Assembly: GCF_036227265.1 (NCBI RefSeq) | Contig: NZ_CP109446.1 | Span: 1,153,501 to 1,217,500, forward strand | Length of the DNA stretch: 64,000 nucleotides | DNA from: Streptomyces sp. NBC_01476 | GTDB taxonomy: Bacteria; Actinomycetota; Actinomycetes; Streptomycetales; Streptomycetaceae | Reading direction: 5' to 3' | Part shown: positions 17,360 to 26,346 of the stretch, piece by piece | Layout of the letters: each line of letters opens with the position of its first letter | Position numbering within the stretch: position 1 is the stretch's first letter | Program-made: the position numbers and the translations under genes | Notes under the pieces: generated by a model | Seen by the model: only the letters and a program-made list of their open reading frames with translations | The model's database searches: none | Told to the model about the DNA's origin: nothing

Positions 17360-17644
17360 ATGCTGCGTACCGCAACGACCACTGCCGCCGGCGCCGTGCT
17401 CGCCGCCGCGGCCCTGCTGGCCAGCGCTGTCCCGGCGCAGGCCGCGAACGGCACCGTCGGAGTCCGGGAGACCGTCTGCGCCCAGGACCTCTATGTCCGC
17501 ACCGAACCGGTCGGCGCCTGGATGGGCACGCTTTACCAGGGCCAGACCTTCCTGGTGGAGCAGGTGAACGGCACATGGGTGTACGGCTTCGCCTACGGGG
17601 ACATCAACCGGCACGGGTGGGTGCAGAACGGCTGGTTCTGCTGA
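17360..17644 (+). CDS. Small secreted SH3-like protein
   Basis: A 94-residue exported protein with a strong AAAGGAG site 7 bases before the ATG. The signal peptide ends near ANA/AQA-AN (residue about 30). The mature segment VRETVCAQDLYVRTEPVGAWMGTLYQGQTFLVEQVNGTWVYGFA reads like an SH3b domain (LxVR..P...G.l..Gq.f.V....g.W.yG.a). Two cysteines (one in TVCAQD, one the last residue) may pair. Together with the upstream gene it forms a pair of tiny wall-directed or inhibitor-like proteins. No catalytic residues are seen. Confidence 0.8.
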   Translation: MLRTATTTAAGAVLAAAALLASAVPAQAANGTVGVRETVCAQDLYVRTEPVGAWMGTLYQGQTFLVEQVNGTWVYGFAYGDINRHGWVQNGWFC

Positions 17645-17648
17645 GCCC

Positions 17649-17685
17649 TGAGCCGGCCGGGAGAGTCTGCTCCCGGACCGGCTCA
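17649..17685. terminator. Bidirectional hairpin between convergent genes
   Basis: TGAGCCGGCCGGGAG and CTCCCGGACCGGCTCA pair with one bulge around AGTCTG. The hairpin lies 4 bases after the stop of the plus-strand small gene and overlaps the last codon region of the minus-strand dehydrogenase gene, so it can end both transcripts. Confidence 0.75.
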
Positions 17686-19080
17686 GCGGCCGTACCAGAC
17701 CGTGGTGACGTTGCAGAACGCCTTGATGCCCTGGCCGGAGAGTTCACGGCCGTAGCCGGAGCGCTTGATGCCGCCGAACGGGAGGGCAGGGTGCGAGGCG
17801 GTCATCCCGTTGAAGAAGACGCCGCCGGCCTGCAGGTCGCGGACGAAGCGCTGCTGCTCGTCGGTGTCCCGGGTCCAGACGTTGGAACTCAGGCCGAAGG
17901 GCGAGTCGTTGGCGAGCGCCACCGCCGCGTCCAGGTCCGGCACCCGGTAGAGCGTGGCGACCGGGCCGAACGCCTCCTCGCGGTGGATCCGCATCGCCTC
18001 GGTGACGTCGGTGAGCACGGTCGGCTCGTAGAACCAGCCCGGCGGCAGCGCCTTCGGGCGGCGGGCCCCGCACAGCACGGTGGCGCCCTTGGCGCGCGCG
18101 TCCTCGACGAGTTCCTCCAGGTCGGCGCGGCCCTGCTCGGTGGAGAGCGGGCCGATGTCGGTGGAGTGGTCCATCGGGTCGCCGACCACCAGCGCGCTCA
18201 TCGCACGGCTGAAGGCGGCGGCGAAGTCGTCGTAGATGTCCTCGTGCACGATGAACCGCTTGGCGGCGATGCACGACTGGCCGTTGTTCTGCACCCGGGC
18301 GGTGACCGCGGTGTGCACCGCGTGGTCCAGCTCGTCGCGGGCGGAGGGCATCACCACGAAGGGGTCGCTGCCGCCCAGCTCCAGCACGGTCGGTTTGACC
18401 TCGTCGCCGGCGATCGCGGCGACCGCGCGGCCCGCGCCCTCGCTGCCGGTGAGCGTCGCGGCGGCCACCCGGGGGTCGCGGAGCACGTGCTCGATGGCGT
18501 CGGAGCCGACCAGCAGGGTCTGGAAGCAGCCCTCGGGGAAGCCCGCCCGGTGGAAGAGGTCACCCAGGTAGAGGGCGGTCTGCGGGACATTGGAGGCGTG
18601 CTTGAGCAGGCCGACGTTCCCGGCCATCAGGGCAGGGGCGGCGAACCTGACCACCTGCCAGAGCGGGAAGTTCCACGGCATGACGGCCAGCACGACACCC
18701 AGCGGGCGGTGGCGCACGTACGCGCGGTGCGCGCCGCTGTCCTCGACGTCGGCCTCGGCGGGGAGCTCGTCGGCCAGCAGCCGCTCGGCGTTGGCCGCGT
18801 ACCAGCGCATCGCCTTGGCGCACTTGGCGGCTTCCGCCTTGGCCGCGGCGAAGGTCTTGCCCATCTCGGTGGTCATGGTGCGGGCGATCTCGTCCCGCTC
18901 CTTGTCCAGCAGGTCGGCGGCGGATTCGAGCAGCCCGGCGCGGGTGGCGAAGTCGGTCAGGCGGTAGCTCCGGAACGTGCTCTCGGCCCGGGCGACCCGT
19001 TCCTCGATCCCGTCCGCCCCGAGCGCGTCGAAGGTCCGCAGGGTCTCCCCGGTCGCGGGGTTCACGGTGGCGATGGGCAT
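17683..19080 (-). CDS. gabD: Succinate-semialdehyde dehydrogenase-like aldehyde dehydrogenase
   Basis: A 465-residue cytoplasmic NAD(P)-dependent aldehyde dehydrogenase. AGGAGGAGG precedes the ATG. The family landmarks are PWNFPLWQVVRFAAPALMAGN in the cofactor fold, the general base in VLELGGSDPF (E234), the catalytic cysteine in NNGQSCIAAKRF (C270) and EEAFGPVATL. The start MPIATVNPATGETLRTF and the Ser just before the catalytic Cys resemble actinobacterial GabD1-type enzymes, which oxidise succinate semialdehyde to succinate at the end of the GABA pathway. No GABA transaminase is nearby, so the substrate is inferred. It is a lone gene, unrelated in context to the hydrolases. Confidence 0.85.
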   Translation of the reverse strand: MPIATVNPATGETLRTFDALGADGIEERVARAESTFRSYRLTDFATRAGLLESAADLLDKERDEIARTMTTEMGKTFAAAKAEAAKCAKAMRWYAANAERLLADELPAEADVEDSGAHRAYVRHRPLGVVLAVMPWNFPLWQVVRFAAPALMAGNVGLLKHASNVPQTALYLGDLFHRAGFPEGCFQTLLVGSDAIEHVLRDPRVAAATLTGSEGAGRAVAAIAGDEVKPTVLELGGSDPFVVMPSARDELDHAVHTAVTARVQNNGQSCIAAKRFIVHEDIYDDFAAAFSRAMSALVVGDPMDHSTDIGPLSTEQGRADLEELVEDARAKGATVLCGARRPKALPPGWFYEPTVLTDVTEAMRIHREEAFGPVATLYRVPDLDAAVALANDSPFGLSSNVWTRDTDEQQRFVRDLQAGGVFFNGMTASHPALPFGGIKRSGYGRELSGQGIKAFCNVTTVWYGR

Positions 19081-19473
19081 GCTGGGTTCCTCCTCCTGCC
19101 GGGGCCGGATGCCGGCTCACGGCCCGGCGTCCGCACGGGCGGTCCGGCCGGGCCGCCTACCCGCACCCCGCCGGTCCATGCGGCCCCATCCTCTCCCGCC
19201 CCCCGCCGGGCCGCACCAGCTCGCCGCCCAACCGGGTCGCCCCGGGCCTGGCGCGGTCCTGCCCGGTCCCGCCACCGGTGGCCGCCCGCCGCCAGACCGC
19301 CCCCCGCGGATCCGACCGGAAGCGTTCACCGGCCGGTAACTCCCGGCACATCGGTCACCGGTTCTACGCGCGCAGAATCATCGCGCACCTCCGTGGTTCT
19401 CCGTGTCTCCCGAGTCTCCCGTGTCTCCGATCCACTCCCCCCACTGATCGCCCCCCCACCTGGAGGTTGACGG
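19081..19473. other. Divergent intergenic region, 393 bp
   Basis: It lies between the minus-strand dehydrogenase and the plus-strand secreted protein. The first 250 bases are G/C-rich with no recognisable gene. At 19395-19432 a 9-bp unit of the type TCTCCCGTG is repeated about four times with small changes, in the leader of the secreted protein gene. No confident promoter was found on either strand. Confidence 0.45.
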
Positions 19474-20955
19474 ATGCCTGGTCCCCGTATGCCCCGCAGC
19501 CGCGTGCTGATCGGCGCGGCCGCCGCGCTGGGCGTGCTCGCCCTGGGCGCCGCCGGTGTCGCCACCGGCAGTGCGCAGGCCGCGCCCGCCGCACCGGCGC
19601 ACCGCGTGCTCTTCGACAACACCAAGGCCGAAACGGCCGGCAACGCCGACTGGATCATCAGCACCAGCCAGCCCGACCCGCTCGGCCAGGACTCCAGCCC
19701 CAGCTCGGAGACCGACTGGACCGGCGCCCTGTCCTCGTGGGGCGTGGCCCTGCAGAAGACCGGCGGGTACCAGCTGAACACCCTGCCGTCGGGGAAGACC
19801 ATCACCTACGGCTCGTCCGGCGCACAGGACCTGAGCAACTTCGACACCTTCGTGCTGACCGAGCCCAACGTGAAGCTCAGCGCCGCGGAGAAGACCGCGG
19901 TGATGAAGTTCGTGCAGGCCGGCGGCGGCCTCTTCCTGATCTCCGACCACAACAACAGCGACCGCAACAACGACGGCTGCGACTCGCCGTGCGTCATCAA
20001 CGACCTGCTCACCAACAACGGCGTCGACAACACCGACCCGTTCGGCTTCTCCGTCGACCTCAAGGACATCAGCACCGACAACCCCCGTGCCATCAGCAGC
20101 AGTTCCGACCCGGTACTGCACGGCCCGTTCGGCACCGTCACCGGCAGCATCCTGCGCGACGGCACCACCTTCACCCTCAAGCCGAACGACAACCCGAACG
20201 TCAAGGGCCTGCTCTACACCGCCGGCAGCTCGGGCAACTCCGGGGCGTTCTTCGTCACCAGCACCTTCGGCAGCGGCCGGGTGGCCATCTGGGGCGACAG
20301 CTCACCGGTCGACGACGGCACCGGCCAGTCCGGCAACACGCTCTACGACGGCTGGAACGACCCGGCCGGCACGGACGCGGCGCTCGCGCTGAACGCCACC
20401 GCGTGGCTGGCCGGCAGCGGCTCCGGCGGCACCACAACCGGCGGCACCACAACCGGCGGGACCACCACCGGCGGCGGTGGCGGCAGCTGCACGGACGCCC
20501 AGCTCCTGGCCAACCCCGGCTTCGAGTCCGGTGCCTCCTCCTGGTCCGCCTCCAGCGGAGTGATCAACAACTCCAGCAGCGAAGCGGCGCACAGCGGTTC
20601 GTACAAGGCGTGGCTCGACGGCTACGGCAAGGCGACCACCGACACGCTCTCCCAGTCGGTGACCATCGGCTCCGGCTGCGCCGCGACCTTGAGCTTCTGG
20701 CTGCACATCGACACCGCCGAGACCGGTTCGACGGTGTACGACACACTCAAGGCGCAGGTGCTGAACTCCTCCGGCACGGTACTGAGCACCCTGGCCACGT
20801 ACTCGAACGTGAACGCCGCCTCCGGCTTCACCCAGCGCAGCTTCGATCTGGGCGCGTACGCCGGGCAGACGGTGACGGTCAAGTTCACCGGGGTGGAGGG
20901 CTCCAAGCTGCAGACGTCCTTCGTGGTGGACGACGTGGCGCTCAACGTCAGCTGA
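19474..20955 (+). CDS. Secreted protein with GATase-like N-terminal domain and C-terminal binding module
   Basis: A 493-residue exported protein. TGGAGG lies 7 bases before the ATG, and the signal peptide ends near QAA-APA (residue about 38). The N-terminal domain (about 42-305) begins [20 protein letters not shown] and contains [37 protein letters not shown]. That pattern is like the class I glutamine amidotransferase or ThuA-type flavodoxin-like fold, but I see no catalytic Cys in the nucleophile-elbow position. A run of T-T-G-G repeats (three copies) links it to a C-terminal jelly-roll (about 340-493; [10 protein letters not shown]...SWS...VVDDVAL), the layout of CBM4/9/22-like modules. 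The function is not known; a polysaccharide-related role is likely from context. Confidence 0.75.
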   Translation: MPGPRMPRSRVLIGAAAALGVLALGAAGVATGSAQAAPAAPAHRVLFDNTKAETAGNADWIISTSQPDPLGQDSSPSSETDWTGALSSWGVALQKTGGYQLNTLPSGKTITYGSSGAQDLSNFDTFVLTEPNVKLSAAEKTAVMKFVQAGGGLFLISDHNNSDRNNDGCDSPCVINDLLTNNGVDNTDPFGFSVDLKDISTDNPRAISSSSDPVLHGPFGTVTGSILRDGTTFTLKPNDNPNVKGLLYTAGSSGNSGAFFVTSTFGSGRVAIWGDSSPVDDGTGQSGNTLYDGWNDPAGTDAALALNATAWLAGSGSGGTTTGGTTTGGTTTGGGGGSCTDAQLLANPGFESGASSWSASSGVINNSSSEAAHSGSYKAWLDGYGKATTDTLSQSVTIGSGCAATLSFWLHIDTAETGSTVYDTLKAQVLNSSGTVLSTLATYSNVNAASGFTQRSFDLGAYAGQTVTVKFTGVEGSKLQTSFVVDDVALNVS

Positions 20956-20967
20956 TCCGCGCTGCCT

Positions 20968-21000
20968 GCCGCCGGTCCGGCCCCCGGCCGGTCCGGCGGC
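20968..21000. terminator. Hairpin between convergent genes
   Basis: GCCGCCGGTCCGGCC (20968-20982) pairs with GGCCGGTCCGGCGGC (20986-21000) with one mismatch and a 3-base loop. It lies 13 bases after the secreted protein stop and can serve the convergent regulator gene too. Confidence 0.6.
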
Positions 21001-21040
21001 GGGTCGGATGACGGGTCGGCTGACGGGTCCGGCGGCGGGG

Positions 21041-23164
21041 TCACTGCTCCGTGGGGCCGAACTCGCACCAGACGGCCTTGCCTTCGCCGCGCGGTTCGAC
21101 CCCCCAGCGCACCGCCATCGCGTCGATCATCAGCAGTCCGCGGCCCGAGGTGGCCGCCTCGCCGGGCGACCGGCGGCGCGGCCACACGCTGGAGCGGTCC
21201 TGCACCGACAGCCGCACCCGGCGGACGGGCTCCGGCAGCACCTCCAAGGTGAGCACAGCGCCGCCCTCGGTGTGCAGCAGCACATTCACCAGCAGTTCCC
21301 CCGCGGCGAGTTCGACGTCGTCGGCGAGATCGGACAGCTGCCAGTCGCGCAGCGCCTGACGCAGCGCATCACGGGCATCGGCCAGACCCTCGGGGTCGGC
21401 CTGGTGTACGTAAGCGTGCATCCGCGGCGCACGTTCGGTGCCGGGGTCGGGCGACCTGCGGACGATCAGCAGGGCCACGTCGTCGTCCGAACCCCAGCGC
21501 TCCCAGAGGCTGTCGGCGAGGTGGTCGGCCAACTGCTCCGCGTGCTGGGGGCCGTTGTGGACGGCCTCGGCGAGCGCCTCCATGCCGATGGTGATGTCCA
21601 CACCGCGCTCCTCGACCATGCCGTCGGTGCAGAACACCATCGTCTCGCCGGGCACCAGGTCGAGCCGGGTCTCGGGGAACTCCTGCAGATCAAGGACGGT
21701 GGCCAGGCCCAGCGGCAGGCCGCCGCGGACGTTGGGCCAGCCGGTACGGCCGTCGGTGTGCCGGATCAGCGGCCCGAGGTGTCCGGCCCGCGCCGCCCAG
21801 ATGGTGCCGGTGTTCAGGTCGAGCTGGGCGTAGTCGCAGGTCGCGAAGCGATCGGTGTCGAGTTCCGCCAGGAAGAGCGAGGCCCGGGCCAGCACGGTGG
21901 ACGGCGGATGGCCCTCGGCGGCGTACGCCCGCAGCGCGATCCGCAGCTGGCCCATCACAGCCGCCGCGTGCGTGTCGTGTCCCTGCACGTCGCCGACGAC
22001 CAGGCCGACCCGGTTCTGCGGCAGCGCCACCACGTCGTACCAGTCGCCGCCGACCTCCCGGCCGCCCCAGGCGGCGTGGTAGCGGACCGCGATCTCGGCG
22101 CTCTCGAAGCGCGGGATGTGCCGGGGCAGCATCGACTCCTGCAGCCCGGTGGCGAACTCCCGCTCCTGGTCGAAGAGGATCGCCCGCTGCAAGGACTGGG
22201 CGAGGATGCCGGCCAGCGACTCGGCCAGCTCCCGGTCCTCGCGGCTGAAGCCCTCGCGGCTGCCGTAGAACAGCGCCAGGCCCCCGATCGAGCGGCCCTG
22301 GGCGATCAGCGGCAGGAAGGCGGCGGAGGACATGCCGGTCCACTCCCGGTAGGGGCCCAGCAGCGGAAAGCGCTTCCGCAGCTGGTCGAAGTCGGTGGAG
22401 TACAGCGGCCGCTGCGTCATCACGGTGGTGGTCAGCGGCAGCGGCTCGCTGAGCCGGCGGGGCGGAAGCGTATCGAGGCCGCCCACCGAGTAGCCGGCCG
22501 CCGCCACGAACCTCAAGGTGAGGCCCTCGACCAGCCCCAGGGCGAGTCCTTCGGCGCCGAACCGCTCCAGCCCGCCGGCTCCGGTGAGCACGGCGGTGAC
22601 GTCCTCCACAGTGACCGCGTGCGACAGCGCTTCGGTGGTCCACCGCAGGATGGACGGCAGGGTGCGCCGCTCCGGCCCCGGCGGGAGACCGCCGCCCAGC
22701 GGGGCGTGGGCGAGTTCGTCGGTGGCGTCCCGGACGATGCCCACGATCCGGTACGCGTTGCCCCGCTCGTCGCGCAGGATCGTGCCCTGGGTGTACGTCC
22801 ACTGCTTGATGCCGTCACGCCGGGTGACCTGGAAGTACCCGCCGTAGCTGCGCCGTCCCGACTGGAGCGCCTTGCGCACCGCGCTGTCCAGCCGGGCGCC
22901 CTCCTCGGGGGTCACCCGCAGCACCAGGGACTCGGGGCTGCGGTCGTACTCCTCCGGGCGCAGGTCGAAGACGGCGAGCCCGGCCTGGTCCAGGTCGAAG
23001 GTGCCCTGGTCGAGGTCCCAGTCGAAGCTGCCCAGTCCGTTGATGGCGAGCCGCTCGCCGGGGCCGATCCGCGACGCGGTGATCCGCCCGCCCTTGCGCC
23101 CCCCGGGCGGGTCGAGCCGGGGATCGTAGGGACGGCCGCGCAGCGAGTGCTGAGGAGGTGCCAT
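21041..23164 (-). CDS. PAS-GAF-SpoIIE-type PP2C phosphatase with anti-sigma-like ATPase domain
   Basis: A 707-residue cytoplasmic signalling protein. I start it at the ATG at 23162-23164 (CGGAG 7 bases upstream); the longer frame adds 26 residues without support. The order is a PAS sensor (about 25-145; FDWDLDQGTFDLDQAG, then QWTYTQGTILRDERGNAYRIVGIVRDAT), a GAF domain (about 175-330), a SpoIIE/PP2C catalytic domain (about 360-560; EVGGDWYDVV, GDVQGHDTHAAAVM, metal-binding Asp in each, and FCTDGMVEER), and a C-terminal HATPase_c of the RsbW type (about 590-705; ELLVNVLLHTEGG, GRGLLMIDA). Such proteins switch sigma factors through anti-anti-sigma phosphorylation. Streptomycetes have dozens; the partner here is unknown. 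Confidence 0.92.
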   Translation of the reverse strand: MAPPQHSLRGRPYDPRLDPPGGRKGGRITASRIGPGERLAINGLGSFDWDLDQGTFDLDQAGLAVFDLRPEEYDRSPESLVLRVTPEEGARLDSAVRKALQSGRRSYGGYFQVTRRDGIKQWTYTQGTILRDERGNAYRIVGIVRDATDELAHAPLGGGLPPGPERRTLPSILRWTTEALSHAVTVEDVTAVLTGAGGLERFGAEGLALGLVEGLTLRFVAAAGYSVGGLDTLPPRRLSEPLPLTTTVMTQRPLYSTDFDQLRKRFPLLGPYREWTGMSSAAFLPLIAQGRSIGGLALFYGSREGFSREDRELAESLAGILAQSLQRAILFDQEREFATGLQESMLPRHIPRFESAEIAVRYHAAWGGREVGGDWYDVVALPQNRVGLVVGDVQGHDTHAAAVMGQLRIALRAYAAEGHPPSTVLARASLFLAELDTDRFATCDYAQLDLNTGTIWAARAGHLGPLIRHTDGRTGWPNVRGGLPLGLATVLDLQEFPETRLDLVPGETMVFCTDGMVEERGVDITIGMEALAEAVHNGPQHAEQLADHLADSLWERWGSDDDVALLIVRRSPDPGTERAPRMHAYVHQADPEGLADARDALRQALRDWQLSDLADDVELAAGELLVNVLLHTEGGAVLTLEVLPEPVRRVRLSVQDRSSVWPRRRSPGEAATSGRGLLMIDAMAVRWGVEPRGEGKAVWCEFGPTEQ

Positions 23165-23407
23165 GCGCGTGCTCCGGGGTCGGATCTGCGGCCATGGGCA
23201 AATGGCGGGGCGGGACGGGCGGGACGGATACCAGGGAAGCAATATGGCTATTATCTACCCCTTGCGTTCATTGTCCTGGATCGAAGGCCGCGACGGACCA
23301 CCCGCGGCCCGCTCGCCGTGCGCGGCATGGGTGGGCGCAGCGGGGGTACGCGCTGGGTTCAACCGCGGGAGCGGTCCGCGTTCCCGCCCGAGCCACGGGA
23401 GTGTCCG

Positions 23408-23644
23408 ATGACCGAGCCCACCCCCGACCCGTTCCCCGCACCGGTGCCTCCGGGGCGCCCCGGGGAGCCGGCGCCGGGGCCCGACCCCGTACCCGCGCCC
23501 GAACCGCGTCCTGTGCCCGGCCCGGCGCCCGACCCGGTGCCCCCGGCCCCGGGACCCGAGCCGTCGCCGCCCGCACCCGGCCCCGACCCGGTGCCGCCGA
23601 CGCCCGAGCCCAACCCGATCCCGGCGCCCGGCCCGCTCTACTGA
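23408..23644 (+). CDS. Proline-rich small protein (78 aa), candidate gene
   Basis: The ATG is preceded at 6 bases by a good CGGGAG site. The 78-residue product is almost wholly built from short Pro/Asp/Glu/Ala blocks such as PGPDPVPAPEPRP and PAPGPEPSPPAPGP, and ends PAPGPLY. It has no signal peptide or hydrophobic segment. It is divergent from the PP2C gene and convergent with the DUF4965 gene. It may be a real acidic proline-rich protein or a fortuitous open frame in a G/C-rich repeat; the ribosome site is the main support. Confidence 0.45.
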   Translation: MTEPTPDPFPAPVPPGRPGEPAPGPDPVPAPEPRPVPGPAPDPVPPAPGPEPSPPAPGPDPVPPTPEPNPIPAPGPLY

Positions 23645-23670
23645 GTCCGGCCTCCGCGCGCCGGGCGGTG

Positions 23671-23694
23671 CGGGGCCCCGCGTGCGGGGCCCCG
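23671..23694. terminator. Palindromic G/C hairpin between convergent genes
   Basis: CGGGGCCCCG occurs twice, separated by CGTG, so the two copies can pair with each other. The element lies 27 bases after the proline-rich ORF and 21 bases beyond the stop of the minus-strand DUF4965 gene, and can end both. Confidence 0.6.
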
Positions 23695-23714
23695 GAGCCG
23701 GGGCGGCGCGGTGG

Positions 23715-26309
23715 TCAGACCAGCCGCCACAGGTGGTCGGCGGTCCCGTCGTCGGTCCACTGGACGACCTGAGCGCCGTCCGAGAGCGACCTGCCGTCCA
23801 CCGCGAGGACCTTCCCCGAGCGCACGTTGACGATCTTCGACCAGCCGTCGCGGTCCCGCACCAGCCGCCAGAGGTGGTCGGGTGTGCCGTTGTCCTGGAA
23901 CTGCTGGACATGCGCGCCGTCGGCCAGGCTCTGGTCGTGCACCGCCAGCACCTTGCCGCTGTTGCGGTTCTGCAGGCGTACGGTGCCGTCGCCGTTGTCG
24001 AGCAGCGTCCAGAGCTGGTCGGCGGTCCCATGGCTACGGGACTGCGTGACCTCGGCGGTGTCGGCCAGGGACATCCCCGCGACGGCCAGCACCTTCCCGG
24101 AGCGGCGGTTCTGGATGCGGTGCCAGCGGACCGCGGAGCGGGCCGGTGGCAGCAGCAGGGCGAACATGCCGCCGACCACCGGCCGGTCCTGGAAGCCGCG
24201 CTGTGCCGCGGTGGCCACCACGTACCAGTCGGTGAACGGCACCCGCTGGGGCGAGGTGCTGACGAAGTTGTGGACGCCGTTGACCAGGACGTCGCGGGTG
24301 CCGGGATGGCCGGCCAGCCAGGCCGCCGTCCACAGCTCCCAGTCGCCCTTGGTGTAGTCGTTGCGGGGGTCGAGTTCGATGCCGTACGTGCCGGCGTGGG
24401 CGGAGTACCAGGCGGCTTCCCTGGCGGCGGTGCCGGTCGGCACCAGGTCGAGCCCGAGCAGCCGGTCGGGGAAGCCGTTGTACTTCAGGCTCCAGGTGCC
24501 GTCCTGGTCGTAGGCGAGCTTGAGGTGGCTGCCGCTGGGGTCCTCCGCGAGCGAGGTCCACTGGCTGATGTAGCCGCGGGCCAGGGTGCGGTAGTGGGCG
24601 GCGTCGGCGGCCTTCGCGTGCGCGGTGGCGACGATGCTCATCGCGCCGATGCCGATGATGCCCTTGAGGGCGAGGTTGGCGCTGTGCGCGATGAAACCGG
24701 TGAAGTCGTCGGTCTGGTTCTGGAAGCCGGGGTCGAGGGCGTTGGCGACGAGGTACTCGGCCCACTGGCGCAGGATCGGGTAGTGCGCACGGGCGAAGGC
24801 GGCCGCTTCACTGGCGGGCAGTCGCTGGATGAGGGCGGCGGCCATGATGAGCATGTTCGCCGACTCCTCGACCGGCATGTCCTCCTCGTTGCCGTCGTTG
24901 TGCCCGGTGGCGTTGGGATAGCCGGAGCCGAGGTCGTGCTCGGCGAACTCCTTGGGCCAGCCGCCGTGTTCGGCGTAGTCCAGCAGGGGTTCGAGGAGGA
25001 GCCGCAGATAGTCAGGGGAGAGGTACAGATAGGCGGGGAAGGCCGGATAGGTGACGTCGATCGTCGACATGTTGCCGTCGGAGGAGATCTCCTTGAGGAA
25101 CGCCCAGGGGCTGCCGCCGTGGTCGACCAGTTCGGTGCCGGCCACCGCCTGCCGGAGGGCGAGGGCGCAGACCGCGGCGTAGTTCTCGCCGGTGCTGCCG
25201 CCGCCCGCGGCGGTCACCGCGGCGTCGTGGATGCGCCGGTCGAGGGCGGTGGCGGCGGCCAGCGCGGCGCGGTGGTCGGCGTCGAACCAGCCGACCATGT
25301 CGGTCCAGGTGTGCCAGTACCGCGTCCACCAGGGCTGGAGCTGCGCGCCGAGGTAACTGACCGCGGGGGTGCGGACATGGCCCAGGGTGACGGTGAACTC
25401 CGGTGACGGCCTGCCGGCTTCGACGGTGCCGAAGTCGCGGTTGAGGCCGAGCACCGGCCAGCGGTCGTTGATCGCGCGGGGCTGGTCGCTGTCCACGGTG
25501 CCGGCCAGCCGCCCGTCGGCCGCCGAGGCGGCGCGCACCACCGTGTCCTGGCCGATCTGCCAGGTCAGGCCGGTGCCGGTGGGGGCGGCCAGGACCATAC
25601 GGCCCCAGGACGCCTGGTCACCGTGCTCCTGGAGCACCCCCGGGGTGGCCGGCCGGCAGCTGAGTACGGTCATCCGGCCGGCCCGCTCCTGCGCCCAGGT
25701 GATGGGAGTGGCGGTGTCGCCGTGCACCCACTCGCCGGACACGTCGAGGTGGATGTCCACGGTGTGCGCCTGGCCGTCGTTGGCGGCGGCCCGCACGGTG
25801 ACGTAGCTCAGCGGCACGCTCTGGCGGCGCAGATTGCCCAGGTCGACGGGGGAGAAGAAGGTGACGGTGAGCGTGACGCCGCCGCCGCTGAGGGTGAACA
25901 CCGAGCGGGTGGCGGTGAAGTGCAGGGAGACCTGCTCCATGGGGGTCAGGGTGGGGCCGCCGGGCACGGAGGGGGCGCCGGCGAAGATGTAGGCGGCGCC
26001 GTCGATCCGGGCCAGGCCGCAGAGCGCGGCGATGTGGCCGTTCCAGAAGGTGGACCAGGTGCCCGCGAGGTTGTCGGCCGGCAGCCAGGTCGAGAGATAC
26101 GGCGAGCGGACGGCCAGCGGCACCGCGGGCGGGCGCAGCGGGCTGAACGTGGAAGTGGCAGCGGCCTGCGGGGAGGCGGTGGGCGCGGCGGCGTGCGCGG
26201 TGCCCGCCGCCAGCCGGCCACCGGTGGCCGCTGCCACCGTCAATACCGCGCTCCAGCGCAGGAGTTCGCGTCGTCCGGGCCGGGGCATACGGGAGTCTTC
26301 GGAGGTCAC
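23715..26309 (-). CDS. Exported glutaminase A-like protein (DUF5127/DUF4965/DUF1793) with ricin-type domain
   Basis: An 864-residue exported protein. The start is the GTG at 26309, 37 bases behind the GH127 stop. RPGRRELLRWSAVLTVAAATG near the N-terminus has a twin Arg and hydrophobic core, suggesting Tat export. Residues about 60-320 fit DUF5127, about 330-720 DUF4965 plus DUF1793 (SSDGNMSTIDVTYPAFPAYLYLSPDYLRLLLEP; HDLGSGYPNATGHNDGNEEDMPVEESANMLIM; KGDWELWTAAWLAG), the domain set of fungal glutaminase A and related (alpha/alpha)6-barrel proteins. Residues 725-864 are three 47-residue ricin-type repeats ending in ADHLWRL or similar. It is the second gene of an operon with GH127. The real substrate is not known; a glycoside role fits the partner better than glutamine hydrolysis. 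Confidence 0.82.
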   Translation of the reverse strand: MTSEDSRMPRPGRRELLRWSAVLTVAAATGGRLAAGTAHAAAPTASPQAAATSTFSPLRPPAVPLAVRSPYLSTWLPADNLAGTWSTFWNGHIAALCGLARIDGAAYIFAGAPSVPGGPTLTPMEQVSLHFTATRSVFTLSGGGVTLTVTFFSPVDLGNLRRQSVPLSYVTVRAAANDGQAHTVDIHLDVSGEWVHGDTATPITWAQERAGRMTVLSCRPATPGVLQEHGDQASWGRMVLAAPTGTGLTWQIGQDTVVRAASAADGRLAGTVDSDQPRAINDRWPVLGLNRDFGTVEAGRPSPEFTVTLGHVRTPAVSYLGAQLQPWWTRYWHTWTDMVGWFDADHRAALAAATALDRRIHDAAVTAAGGGSTGENYAAVCALALRQAVAGTELVDHGGSPWAFLKEISSDGNMSTIDVTYPAFPAYLYLSPDYLRLLLEPLLDYAEHGGWPKEFAEHDLGSGYPNATGHNDGNEEDMPVEESANMLIMAAALIQRLPASEAAAFARAHYPILRQWAEYLVANALDPGFQNQTDDFTGFIAHSANLALKGIIGIGAMSIVATAHAKAADAAHYRTLARGYISQWTSLAEDPSGSHLKLAYDQDGTWSLKYNGFPDRLLGLDLVPTGTAAREAAWYSAHAGTYGIELDPRNDYTKGDWELWTAAWLAGHPGTRDVLVNGVHNFVSTSPQRVPFTDWYVVATAAQRGFQDRPVVGGMFALLLPPARSAVRWHRIQNRRSGKVLAVAGMSLADTAEVTQSRSHGTADQLWTLLDNGDGTVRLQNRNSGKVLAVHDQSLADGAHVQQFQDNGTPDHLWRLVRDRDGWSKIVNVRSGKVLAVDGRSLSDGAQVVQWTDDGTADHLWRLV
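23725..24145 (-). repeat. Three 141-bp ricin-type repeats
   Basis: The AGGTGGTCGG-type block recurs at 23731, 23872 and 24013, exactly 141 bp (47 codons) apart. Each unit encodes RSGKVLAV...LWxL, one lobe of a beta-trefoil. These copies are more diverged than the matching array in the neighbouring GH127 gene. Confidence 0.8.
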
Positions 26310-26346
26310 GGTGAAGTCCGTCCTGGTCAGGGTGGGGGAAGCGGGG

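Noticed and set aside
22350..22375. Palindrome-like GCGGAAAGCGCTTCCGC
   Set aside because: It is inside the PP2C regulator coding sequence and imperfect; codon choice explains it.
23710..23724. DasR-like TGGTCAGACCA at the end of the DUF4965 gene
   Set aside because: It lacks one base of the 12-bp core, lies at a stop codon between convergent genes and has no promoter beside it.
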